Source: Nostoc sp. ATCC 43529
GTDB lineage: Bacteria; Cyanobacteriota; Cyanobacteriia; Cyanobacteriales; Nostocaceae
Assembly (NCBI GenBank): GCA_003326205.1
Contig: LWTK01000036.1
Span: forward strand, 186,001-250,000
DNA length: 64,000 nucleotides
Direction of reading: 5' to 3'
Position 1 is the first letter of the stretch; each line of letters begins with the position of its first letter. Of the stretch, positions 1 through 8,284 are shown piece by piece. The notes under the pieces are model-generated. The model had not been told where the DNA came from. It saw only the letters and a program-made list of their open reading frames with translations, and made no database searches. The translations under genes were made by a program, and so were the position numbers.

Positions 1-662
1 TTATTGGCAAATAATTCTGTATTACTAAGAATAAAGCTTTTATTTTCCCTCAATATCCTTTCTGTCTTTAAAGCGCGAACTAAGTCAGTTTTTGTGAGTT
101 TCAACGCTTCGATTACGCTGTCTCTTTGGGTTATAACTACTTCTGGGTTACCAGCTTCTTCTATTTGGTCATTAATATCTATTGCTTTAATAATAGCATT
201 ATATCTATTCACCTCATTTAAAAGTATCCTTAGAGAATTGTTCATGCTTTTTTGGACTAATTTAGTTCTGCTTTTCCAAAGTACATATAAGATAGTTTGC
301 GTTAATCCACCTACCCAAAGACCTAAAAAAATTAAGAACATCCAAGACGGAACTGTTATCCACGAAATAAATATTTTTAGGATCAAGTCAAATAAAATAT
401 AAGTAAAAACAAATGTGGAAAATCCAATAAATATTACAGTTGCTCCTTCGGAACCTTTGATTTTATCTATATATGTTTTTCCGAATTTTAGCAAGACATT
501 TGTAATAATTAACAAATCCTCATTGACAGGTAAATTAGTCAGCTTTTGCAGTTCATTGTGACTAATCTCCAAGTCCTGTAAATCATCCCGCACAGCTTTC
601 AAATCCTTGCAAGAATAGTTATTTACAGCAGTTTTCAGGTATTTGACTACGATTGAGAGAGG
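1..662 (-). CDS. Partial hypothetical membrane protein, runs off left edge
   Basis: The minus strand is open for about 220 codons from just after a TGA at 663-665 to the window edge, so the C-terminus is missing. I do not recognise the family. A polar helical N-terminal part (KDLKAVRDDLQDLEISHNEL) precedes two probable membrane helices (around FIGFSTFVFTYILFDLIL and WMFLIFLGLWVGGL), then a charged cytosolic stretch. No ATG exists in the upstream part of the frame; a TTG or GTG inside the first 40 codons would have to serve, or the true start has been replaced. The upstream edge (about 624-645) matches a dispersed repeat (cagttttcaggta) seen again at 8228, so the 5' end may be repeat-disrupted. 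The plus-strand frame over the same bases has no such features and is taken as a shadow. Confidence 0.55.
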
Positions 663-782
663 TCATGGGGAGTGGTGTAGTTCAATTACTTGAAAAGCGC
701 TGTAATCTACTATAGCAACCAAATTTCTAAAATGCTAAAGGAGCGGGTATTTTGTCCAAACTTTTTAAGTAAATTAATACTG

Positions 783-888
783 ATAGCAGGGAACAGGCAA
801 TAGGCAAAAGGCAACAGGCTTGCGAAAGTTTGTGGATGTCAGGGTTTTACGAGCAGTTGATGTTCTAAAGTATGCTTCAACTGCTATA
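783..888. repeat. TATAGCAG-ended dispersed repeat, copy 1
   Basis: Begins atagcagggaacaggcaa and ends caactgctat, giving short inverted ends (TAGCAG/CTGCTA). Internal text (gggttttacgagcagttgatg) is shared with the copy at 16637-16738, and the ends with 8224-8284. It fills most of the gap between the left-edge gene and the M48 protease gene; nothing else is seen there. Confidence 0.6.
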
Positions 889-959
889 TCTACGAGTCAG
901 GATTTTTTTGTACAATATGATACTTCTTTCTGGTAATAATTGAATAAATTAATTGGGCT

Positions 960-2864
960 TTAACCGACCTTTGGAGAAGATTGTTTTTGTTTTGAATTGC
1001 CACGTTGAGGATTTAAAAATGGTGGAATGGGACAGTCTAATGTCATGGCGATCGCTCTTAATAAATCTGCTTCTTTTGGAGTCACTTTATTATCTACGAG
1101 TACTGTGTGGGCACAGGCATCAATGATAGCTTGCTTGAGTTTGGGACTAGCAAGCTGAAGGCGTTCGATACTTTTCTTGAGTTCAGAAAAATTACAAGGA
1201 ACTGGTGTCTCTGGTTTTTCTTGTTCTCCGGCTTTGGGAAGCCGAAAAACTCCAGAACGAAAAGCATAAGCGATGGCATCGGGTTCGGTATGTCCCACGC
1301 GTGCAAGTGTCGATAGTATTAAGATGCTATCCGGCCAAATTTGTTGGATGGTGGTGAATTCTACCGTTATGGCTGACGCAGGATTAATACAAGGTTGGAG
1401 ACGATGCCATAGTATTAACTGCAACACGAAATCCCACAATGATAAATTGCCGCTAGCTTTCACTAAACCGTGGACGCATTTGCACAACCTTTGGCATTCC
1501 TTGGCGGAATTTTGGCGCAATGCGGGTACTGTCAAATCTACAAGTGGTAAGCGAATGCTGGGATCTAACTGGCTAATTTCGCTACTCAATTCTAGAGTTT
1601 TTTCTACCAACTCTGTGGGCTGCACTTCGCGTAACCAGGCAATTTGGCGTTTTTGTACTTCAAGATTTTCCGTATCTAACGCTAGCGCAAAAGCGATCGC
1701 CATTGCACTTTCCTGCTGCCGCACGCTTAAACGCAAAGATTCTGGCAGCTGGGACAACAGCCCTTGAGCGTGGGTAAAATGCTCTGGTGCAACGGTTCCC
1801 ACTTGGTTGACTACCTGTTGTGGTGTGGCGTTAGCACCACCAGCAAAACCCATTGCTAAAGATTCCTGGGAACAGGTGTAATTACCAGATGGCATTGTTG
1901 GTAAATTGCTAACGTTCACACCTCCAACACGACGAATACGTTCAGCTAAAGGTGGGTGGGTAGAAAACATATCTTCCCAAAAAGAAGGATTGAGGGCATT
2001 GCCGAAGAACATGTGACTGGCGGCTTCTGCACCCGGCGAAATCAAACGCGAATCCATTTGTTGGAGTTTTTGGAAGACTCCCGTAAGTCCGTTGGGGTTG
2101 CGAGTGAACTGTACGGCGGAAGCATCAGCGAGAAATTCCCGTTGACGAGAGACGGCGGCTTTAATCAAGCGTCCGCAAAGTAAGCCGATACCGCCAATTG
2201 CCATTAGTGCTAAACCAAATGCCCACAAAGGCAAACCTTTCTCTTCGCGGGAACCACCACGAAGCCGCCACAGCAATTCCCCAGTTAAATAAATAAACAA
2301 AATTCCGTGTAACAGTCCTACCAAACGCAAATTCAGCCGCATATCTCCATTGAGAATATGACTGAATTCATGGCCGATGACTCCTTGCAGTTCATCGCGG
2401 TTGAGGTGTTGCAAAGTCCCACGGGTAACTCCAATGACGGCATCATTGGGCGTAAACCCCGCAGCAAAAGCATTAATGCTGGTTTCTCTTTCCAAAAGAT
2501 AAACTTCTGGGACAGAAATACCAGAAGCGATCGCCATTTCCTCGACAATATTTAATAGTTGTCTTCCTTGTTCGTCGGCGGTTTCTGGCAGTAAAAGTCT
2601 TCCCCCCAACTCCTGGGCAATTACGCTTCCTCCCTGACGGAGACAGACAATTTTATAGACACTTCCTACAGCGATCGCAATTATTGTAATCGCAGCCACA
2701 CACACAAATAATCCTGAATGCCACCAAATACGAGGAGCCATGCGAAACAGAAATAAAGTAGCAATGTAAATTGCTACGATCGTGACTGCGATGGATAGAG
2801 AAAACAACCCGATTAATTTTTGTGTATTTTGGCGTGCCCGATCCTGATGTTCAAAGAAATTCAT
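960..2864 (-). CDS. M48 family (HtpX-like) membrane zinc metalloprotease
   Basis: Membrane-anchored peptidase of about 634 aa that probably degrades misfolded membrane proteins. Zinc site HEFSH lies near residue 167 within GHEFSHILNGD, and the downstream third ligand is in REFLADASAVQF. Two membrane segments precede the site (about 20-43 and 53-72) and two follow it. This is about twice the length of classic HtpX: the C-terminal 280 residues are an extra soluble region whose end (VTPKEADLLRAIAMTLDCP) looks TerB-like. ATG at 2864 is preferred because AGG stands 5 nt upstream; a GTG at 2870 directly follows the stop of the LemA gene. The LemA-M48 pairing is common in bacteria, and the two are surely co-transcribed and probably translationally coupled. 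Confidence 0.9.
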   Translation of the reverse strand: MNFFEHQDRARQNTQKLIGLFSLSIAVTIVAIYIATLFLFRMAPRIWWHSGLFVCVAAITIIAIAVGSVYKIVCLRQGGSVIAQELGGRLLLPETADEQGRQLLNIVEEMAIASGISVPEVYLLERETSINAFAAGFTPNDAVIGVTRGTLQHLNRDELQGVIGHEFSHILNGDMRLNLRLVGLLHGILFIYLTGELLWRLRGGSREEKGLPLWAFGLALMAIGGIGLLCGRLIKAAVSRQREFLADASAVQFTRNPNGLTGVFQKLQQMDSRLISPGAEAASHMFFGNALNPSFWEDMFSTHPPLAERIRRVGGVNVSNLPTMPSGNYTCSQESLAMGFAGGANATPQQVVNQVGTVAPEHFTHAQGLLSQLPESLRLSVRQQESAMAIAFALALDTENLEVQKRQIAWLREVQPTELVEKTLELSSEISQLDPSIRLPLVDLTVPALRQNSAKECQRLCKCVHGLVKASGNLSLWDFVLQLILWHRLQPCINPASAITVEFTTIQQIWPDSILILSTLARVGHTEPDAIAYAFRSGVFRLPKAGEQEKPETPVPCNFSELKKSIERLQLASPKLKQAIIDACAHTVLVDNKVTPKEADLLRAIAMTLDCPIPPFLNPQRGNSKQKQSSPKVG

Positions 2865-2870
2865 AGACAC

Positions 2871-3464
2871 CTAAAAAGACACGCGAGGAGCATTTCTCAC
2901 TTCTGGATTTGCTTCGGGAAGCAATTCTGCAAGGGTAAAATTAAAAGTATTTGCTACAAGGTTGCTGGGGAAAGATTCACTTTTGGTGTTGTAAAGTGTC
3001 ACAGCATCATTAAAAGCTTGACGAGCAAAAGCAATGCGGTTTTCAGTAGAAGATAGTTCTTCCATCACTTGACTGATAGAGCGATCGGCTTTCAATTCTG
3101 GATAAGATTCTGAAAGTACCATGAAGCGACTTAACGCACCCGCTAGCGCTGCTTCCGCATTACCCAACTGCTGCATCGCTTGGGGATCGCCAGGATTTTG
3201 TACAGCGCGACTGTTAGCATTCATCGCAGAATTTCGAGCTGCAATTACAGCTTCTAAAGTTTCTCGCTCATGTTTCATATATCCCTTGGCAGTTTCCACC
3301 AAATTAGGAATTAAATCATATCGGCGCTGTAATTGAACATCGATTTGAGAGTAAGCATTTTTGTAGCGGTTGCGATACTTAACTAAATCGTTGTAGCCAT
3401 TAATGAGAATGAGAGCAGCAGTAGCTACTAAAACCACAGCAAATATGAAAACTCCGATAGTCAT
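2871..3464 (-). CDS. LemA family protein
   Basis: About 197 aa. One N-terminal membrane anchor (FIFAVVLVATAALILINGY) is followed by the all-helical LemA domain with the typical NRYKNAYSQIDVQLQRRYDL and LIPNLVETAKGYMKHE blocks. The exact molecular role of LemA is unknown; neighbours of M48 peptidases of this kind are often LemA proteins, suggesting a membrane quality-control partnership. ATG 3464 is chosen; the frame can extend to a TTG at 3473. Its stop codon lies immediately before the GTG/ATG start region of the protease gene downstream. Confidence 0.9.
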   Translation of the reverse strand: MTIGVFIFAVVLVATAALILINGYNDLVKYRNRYKNAYSQIDVQLQRRYDLIPNLVETAKGYMKHERETLEAVIAARNSAMNANSRAVQNPGDPQAMQQLGNAEAALAGALSRFMVLSESYPELKADRSISQVMEELSSTENRIAFARQAFNDAVTLYNTKSESFPSNLVANTFNFTLAELLPEANPEVRNAPRVSF

Positions 3465-3630
3465 AAATTTCAATCCATAAAACTTGTAGAAGAGAATTTC
3501 AACTATTTTGATGGGATAATCTAAATAGTTGGATATGACAATGAGTTTACTTGTAGCAAGTTGGCTTGTCGTCTGTAAAATTAATTACGCAACTTTACTG
3601 AGTTAGATGAGTTGTAAGATTTTTTAATAA

Positions 3631-3664
3631 CCGCAGAGGCGCAGAGAACGCAGAGAGAAAGAAA
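3631..3664. repeat. CGCAGAGG-type dispersed repeat
   Basis: The text accgcagaggcgcagagaac followed by gcagagag is one of at least seven related intergenic copies in the window (others near 16485, 29408, 33520, 48325, 50400, 61090 and 63415). It sits alone in the 3465-3724 gap. Confidence 0.6.
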
Positions 3665-3724
3665 TACAAAGATAATTGTTTTTTAATTCTATATCTCTCA
3701 TTCTCTTTTAAAAGAGCAGAAAGG

Positions 3725-4189
3725 TTATCTATAAATTTGCATAAATAGTGAATAACCGCTGACAGCAAAAATAAAAAAGATAGCAGCAGAAAAAAAGACT
3801 ACATCTCTAACAATAAATACAATCCAATCTTTCCTAAGTTCTTGTTTAAATTGGATTTCTCGTAATTTGCGCTCAAGTTCTGCATCTTCTTGCGACTGTA
3901 AGTTGCCTATTGATATAACCAGCGGCTTTTTACCTTTAGTACCAATGACTTTTGATAAATCTTTTATATCTGTAATTTCAGTTTCTAGGTTTTGGTTTTC
4001 ATCTGCAACCCAAATATGTTTGCCTTTTTGCTTGGCTTCTAATGCAACTTCTAGAAGTGCAAGTGCTTTTAACAGCACCTCAGCATTATCCCCATTAATT
4101 TGTTGCGCCAAATTACTTATTGTTTCATAAAGTTCTGGCGATAAATCTAAATTTATTTGAATGCGCTCATTTTCTCTTTGTATACTCAT
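3725..4189 (-). CDS. Hypothetical protein, RHH-like N-terminus with C-terminal membrane helix
   Basis: 154 aa. The first 50 residues (RIQINLDLSPELYETISNLA) look like a ribbon-helix-helix or CopG-style strand-helix-helix pattern followed by a leucine-rich helix. The middle is charged, and residues about 130-150 (VVFFSAAIFFIFAVSGYSLF) form one membrane helix at the C-terminus. A DNA-binding-like head on a tail anchor is unusual, but I cannot name a function. The minus-strand start is followed upstream by the hairpin at 4278-4304. Confidence 0.65.
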   Translation of the reverse strand: MSIQRENERIQINLDLSPELYETISNLAQQINGDNAEVLLKALALLEVALEAKQKGKHIWVADENQNLETEITDIKDLSKVIGTKGKKPLVISIGNLQSQEDAELERKLREIQFKQELRKDWIVFIVRDVVFFSAAIFFIFAVSGYSLFMQIYR

Positions 4190-4277
4190 TTGTCAAATAT
4201 TTGCATAGAATCTTACAGTCAAGTATACAAATATTCATATCAAAATCAGGTAGAAACCCTGTTGTACTCTCCCAATT

Positions 4278-4304
4278 TTCGAGCTGAGGAAGCCTCAGCT
4301 CGAA
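4278..4304. terminator. Perfect 12-bp hairpin after the GH57 gene
   Basis: ttcgagctgagg and cctcagctcgaa are exact reverse complements separated by aag. It lies 31 bp past the stop of the minus-strand GH57 gene and before the divergent-side start of the 154-aa gene. Flanking T-runs are short on both strands (cttttct on plus), so it is either a terminator or a dispersed palindrome. Confidence 0.5.
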
Positions 4305-4335
4305 CTTTTCTCTGGATTATGAAATCAAATATCTT

Positions 4336-5823
4336 TTACAACAAGCCTTTTCCTCGTTGATAAATTTCCCTTGCATAATCAGTCCAAGCGCCTTGTCCCC
4401 AATAACGAAAACAACTTGTTTCCAGTAAAAGGTTATGTAGGAGAACGTTACGGTATTCAAATTGTCTGGTAATAGGTTCTACTGAATCAGCTTGCTGTAA
4501 TTTATCAAATTTTTGATGAAATAAGCTGCTTAATTCATACATGGGAGACAATACATTTTCATATCCTTTCACCCAACTAATATGATTTGTCCATGAGGCT
4601 CCATCCATGTGAAAATTTGAATTGTTTTCTTTTAATTCTTGAATGGCATTTTCTACAGCATCAGGTTGGGAATTTTCTGGTGAAATTCGCTGCCAAATCT
4701 GATGTTGTCCAGCTGGCTGGCAAGTTGGGTAGTCTTCAGATTTGCATCCAGCAGCTTCTATTAATTCTAAATATTCTGTACCACACATCCCAACAACGCC
4801 TGATTTTCCCCCACCATGATTTACCATATCCCACCAAGCTTGTTTGAAAGCACTAGGAAATTCATTCATCATCACGCCGCCATTTTCACCATCTCCAATT
4901 TGACTAACTATTGGCGGTACAAATACGCTTCCTAATTGTTGTTTAGATAAGGTTTTCGCTTCATAATAAGGCTGCATTTGGGCAACTAATTTAGTATCTG
5001 AACCTTGAGTTTTAATTAAAGCTGTAATGCTAATTGTTTCGCCTTGAGAATTGCGGGCAATCAAACGATGTGGTAAATGTTTGTAGACGAGAGATTCACC
5101 GTTAATTGTTTCTACAGAATGTTCTTGAAGCAGTAACCAACGATATCCACATTCTTTGAGCGCTTTCACAAATTCAAAGAGGACATCAGGATGATTTGGT
5201 AAATGCATTTCTGGAGGTGAAAATCCTTTGACTCGCGCTAATGCTTCCCAACCAAAAATTGCCGCAAAGTGATGTTGCCATGCAATTATATGTAATTTAA
5301 TGTCTGCTATGGGAGTGGAAGGAACAACAGCATGACCCCACATTGTACCCAGCCATTCTACATAAGGTTGATAGGTAGAATCGCAAGTGATACGTTTTAA
5401 ATTATCAAGAATATCACTGCGTCCCATTTGCCGCAGTCCCCACAAAAGATTACCTGAGTAATCGAGCATTACACGGGGATTGCAACCTTGATTTACAAGT
5501 TCGGGAATGAAATCTCCCATACGGCTGTAACAATAAGCAAAAGGCGCTGCATTATGGTTATCGCCTTCGTTGGGATGTTCAAACATGTATTGCAAATTGC
5601 TGATGAGCGTACCATCATATCCAGCAGGGATCGTAGGCTGGTGCATGTGTAGAGCGATCGCAAATACAGCATTTACGTCATCTAACTTAATATTCGTTTT
5701 TGGTAAAAAGACGGGCGCATCATTGTTAACTACAGAAAAGATTTCTGTTTCCCAACCAGAAATATTCGGCAAGCCATTAATTATTTCGGGCAAACAAGAG
5801 AGATTAGTCGGTAGTGTCAGCAT
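4336..5823 (-). CDS. Glycoside hydrolase family 57 protein
   Basis: 495 aa. GH57 enzymes are retaining alpha-amylases, amylopullulanases or glucanotransferases acting on alpha-glucans. The family's first block is clear (ALHMHQP near residue 57), and GFSPPEMHLP fits the third block containing the catalytic glutamate. A later block (IGDGENGGVMMNEFP) fits the fourth-motif region with an acidic residue. No signal peptide is visible, so a cytosolic role in glycogen metabolism is likely. ATG 5823 starts the protein; the upstream 560 bp hold no gene. It stands alone rather than with glycogen genes, although a GH13 enzyme is 54 kb away. Confidence 0.8.
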   Translation of the reverse strand: MLTLPTNLSCLPEIINGLPNISGWETEIFSVVNNDAPVFLPKTNIKLDDVNAVFAIALHMHQPTIPAGYDGTLISNLQYMFEHPNEGDNHNAAPFAYCYSRMGDFIPELVNQGCNPRVMLDYSGNLLWGLRQMGRSDILDNLKRITCDSTYQPYVEWLGTMWGHAVVPSTPIADIKLHIIAWQHHFAAIFGWEALARVKGFSPPEMHLPNHPDVLFEFVKALKECGYRWLLLQEHSVETINGESLVYKHLPHRLIARNSQGETISITALIKTQGSDTKLVAQMQPYYEAKTLSKQQLGSVFVPPIVSQIGDGENGGVMMNEFPSAFKQAWWDMVNHGGGKSGVVGMCGTEYLELIEAAGCKSEDYPTCQPAGQHQIWQRISPENSQPDAVENAIQELKENNSNFHMDGASWTNHISWVKGYENVLSPMYELSSLFHQKFDKLQQADSVEPITRQFEYRNVLLHNLLLETSCFRYWGQGAWTDYAREIYQRGKGLL

Positions 5824-6383
5824 TTCTGGTTGCTCCGAAACAGGGTATGTCTAATTATGCGATCGCACAGCCATTTCTCAACTACAACTTTATCTATTGA
5901 TGCAAACTGCGGTTTTCAAAGCCCAAAGGTGATGTAACGTTACAAATTAGGCGATCGCAATCTTGAGTAGTAATTCTCAGCTTGCCGATAAAATAATATC
6001 TTAATTATTAACCAGCACTTGAAGAACAAGAACTAGTGGTCTGTCGCATTAATTTTGATGAGTTTGTAGTAAGCACAAAGCGTGCTTAAAAATCAAGGAC
6101 TAAAGTCCTAACTACAAACTTATTTACCTATCAGAACTAATGCGACGAACCACTAGATAGAATTATTTATTAGCCATTCCTGTTAAAAGTTATCATGATT
6201 TTTTTCAGCTTTCCTTCATCCAACGTAGCTATAAAATTATTGGCAACAGTAGTTTTAATCAATTTAATGTTTCTGGGTAGATGAACTCAAATACCCTCAA
6301 AAAAGTGTCATCCCCAATGCTGTCGCATAAAGCGAAAAACTCTTCTAACTACTGTTGCTTACTCATAACGAATCGCCAAAACG
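5824..6383. other. Intergenic stretch with a MITE-like element
   Basis: Between the GH57 start and the SDR stop. It contains two HIP1-type sites, the palindromic element at 6032-6156 and AT-rich sequence. I see no coding frame with start and family features. Confidence 0.7.
6032..6156. mobile_element. MITE-like element with 28-bp imperfect terminal inverted repeats
   Basis: Left end actagtggtctgtcgcatta and right end taatgcgacgaaccactaga are near-perfect reverse complements. A nested second pair (gtttgtagt ... actacaaac) and a small hairpin (aaggactaaagtcctaa) lie inside. There is no room for a transposase, so any mobility must be in trans. Confidence 0.65.
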
Positions 6384-7202
6384 CTAGGTCTTAGCCAAAA
6401 AACTCAGTTTTTGTTGGCGGTGTTCTCTTCTTGGCGCTGGCGGAGTCGCTATTTTTAAAATCAGTTCTAACAACCAAGGGGCGAGGCGCTGACACCACAC
6501 TGCTAGATGACTTTGCCATCCGACTAAAATTTCTGCTGAATTATTTTGCATTCCAATGACAAGTGCTTGAGCCACTTGCTGGGGAGTCATGGGGATCACC
6601 CAGCGAAATAATTTTAAGTCGCGTACCATGTCTGTGTCCGTGAGAGAAGGTAGTAATGCAATCACTCTGATATTGTATTGGGCGAGTTCCCGACGCAAGG
6701 CTTCGGTAAATCCCAAGATGGCAAATTTGGTAGCCGAGTAAGTTGCCATTGTCGGTGCTGCAATTTTCCCCATTAGACTCGATACATTGACGATTGTTCC
6801 TTGCCTTTGGCTGGCCATGCGTCGAGCCATCAGACTTGTGAGGTTGTACATTCCCAATAAGTTTACAGAAAGTTCTTCTTGAACTTGGGGCAGTTTAGAT
6901 TGCAAAAATGAGCTTTGGTAGGCGACTCCCGCACAATTAACCAGTAGATGAATCGGGCCATAGTTGCGCCAAACCTGAGCAATAGTGACATTCACCTCAA
7001 TTACCTGAGTCAAGTCCAAAGCAACGATCGCAACTTCCACACCCATCGCCTCAATTTTGTTCGCTAGCTCAACTAACTTCTGGCGATCGCGTGCTACCAA
7101 TATTAGCCGCTTGATGCCTTGTTTAGCTAGTTCCAGGGCGATCGCCCTGCCAATACCGCGAGAAGCCCCTGTAATTAGAGCTACTTTACCTTGAATCTCC
7201 AT
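6384..7202 (-). CDS. SDR family NAD(P)-dependent oxidoreductase
   Basis: 272 aa, typical of classical short-chain dehydrogenases. Cofactor motif TGASRGIG at residues 11-18, NCAGV at 89-93, catalytic Ser 141/142 and YSATK with Tyr155 and Lys159. The basic residues at 38-39 (AR after the second strand) suggest NADP(H). The C-terminal tail (VWCQRLAPWLLELILKIATPP) is hydrophobic, hinting at membrane association as in lipid-acting SDRs. The substrate cannot be read from sequence. It is monocistronic, and its leader carries STRR-like arms at 7211-7316. Confidence 0.85.
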   Translation of the reverse strand: MEIQGKVALITGASRGIGRAIALELAKQGIKRLILVARDRQKLVELANKIEAMGVEVAIVALDLTQVIEVNVTIAQVWRNYGPIHLLVNCAGVAYQSSFLQSKLPQVQEELSVNLLGMYNLTSLMARRMASQRQGTIVNVSSLMGKIAAPTMATYSATKFAILGFTEALRRELAQYNIRVIALLPSLTDTDMVRDLKLFRWVIPMTPQQVAQALVIGMQNNSAEILVGWQSHLAVWCQRLAPWLLELILKIATPPAPRREHRQQKLSFLAKT

Positions 7203-8223
7203 TGGTTTTATTCTCCGAAATCTAACTTAGGGATTGGGGATTGGGCATAGGGCATTGGTGAGTACTTATTACCATCTCTCCAATCCCCAGCCACCAGTCC
7301 CCAGTTCCCAGTCACTTTAACAACGAGGTATTTCTTGGTTAATCTGCAATCCTTCGTAATTGTCTATACGAGGCAGAAATTTCTCGTTTTTTACTCTTAA
7401 TTACTAACGTACTTGGCTGAATCAATATAGCTCATAGATTTTACTTCTCCTCGATTTGAGCGTTCATCAGCATCGTTGACATACACACGTTAGCAATTAA
7501 ATCAAGTCATTGCAACATCTTTTAATAAGACTTTCTTAATACTTGTTAACACAAGTATATATATATAAAAGATTTTATTAAATAAGTTTTTATGAATACG
7601 TAAGTACAAATATCTCAAAGCCCTGACAATTAATTTCTATTTTGGGAAATTGTTATATCTAAGTCACAGCTTAGATATAAGAAAGACATATTTAGCAATC
7701 CTATTTGATATGTAAGAATTTCCAACCTCAGATGCCGACTCATCAAAGAACTGTAGTAGCTGGTTTCTCAGGCATTATTTGAGATTGCCATCTTATTTTT
7801 CTTATGATTGTAATAATTATATTTTATTAATTATTTGTGTACTACTGTCAGTACATTTACTGATTGATTGAAAATTCAGCTTTATGGTTATTATTTTTTT
7901 TCATCAGATAAGAGGGCTGTATGTTTATATAAAATGTGAATTATAAGAGTATATTTATGTGATAAAACTTTAGTAAAAGTACTGTTCGATTATATTTAGC
8001 TTTGAGATTGTCTAATTAATGCTTGAGATTTATCTTGTTTATAGCAATTCTGATTCATTGATGATTAAGAAGATCCCCAACTTTTCTAAGAAGTTGGGAA
8101 TCTGAACCATAAGTCAACATCATTCATAATTACTAATACTCTAGAAAAAAGTTTTTTAATTGAATATACGTAATTATTCAAGAGTGCTGTTAGCGATAGC
8201 GGAGCGTTTAGCCCGTTAGGAGT
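7203..8223. other. Long AT-rich intergenic region without a gene
   Basis: About 1 kb. Besides the STRR arms it has a perfect-but-one hairpin at 8071-8103 (agatccccaactt / aagttgggaatct), a common cyanobacterial palindrome. Both strands have frequent stops. Nothing else was recognised. Confidence 0.6.
7211..7316. repeat. Inverted STRR-type arms in the SDR leader
   Basis: gggattggggattgggcata on the left is mirrored by ccaatccccag and agtccccagttcccagtcac on the right, so runs of a degenerate GGGGATT/GGGGACT heptamer face each other across about 30 bp just upstream of the SDR start. Confidence 0.5.
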
Positions 8224-8284
8224 TATAGCAGTTTTCAGGTAGGTAGCTTCTAAGTCTGTTACCTATTGCCTGTTCCCTGCTATA
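8224..8284. repeat. TATAGCAG-ended dispersed repeat, copy 2
   Basis: tatagcag at 8224-8231 and ctgctata at 8277-8284 are exact reverse complements. The interior shares tattgcctgttccctgc with the reverse of the copy at 783. The element ends at the base before the stop codon of the hydrolase gene. Confidence 0.65.

Noticed and set aside
4..402. Plus-strand 132-codon frame at the left edge
   Set aside because: The opposite strand is open for 220 codons with membrane helices and coherent protein composition; the plus frame is its shadow.
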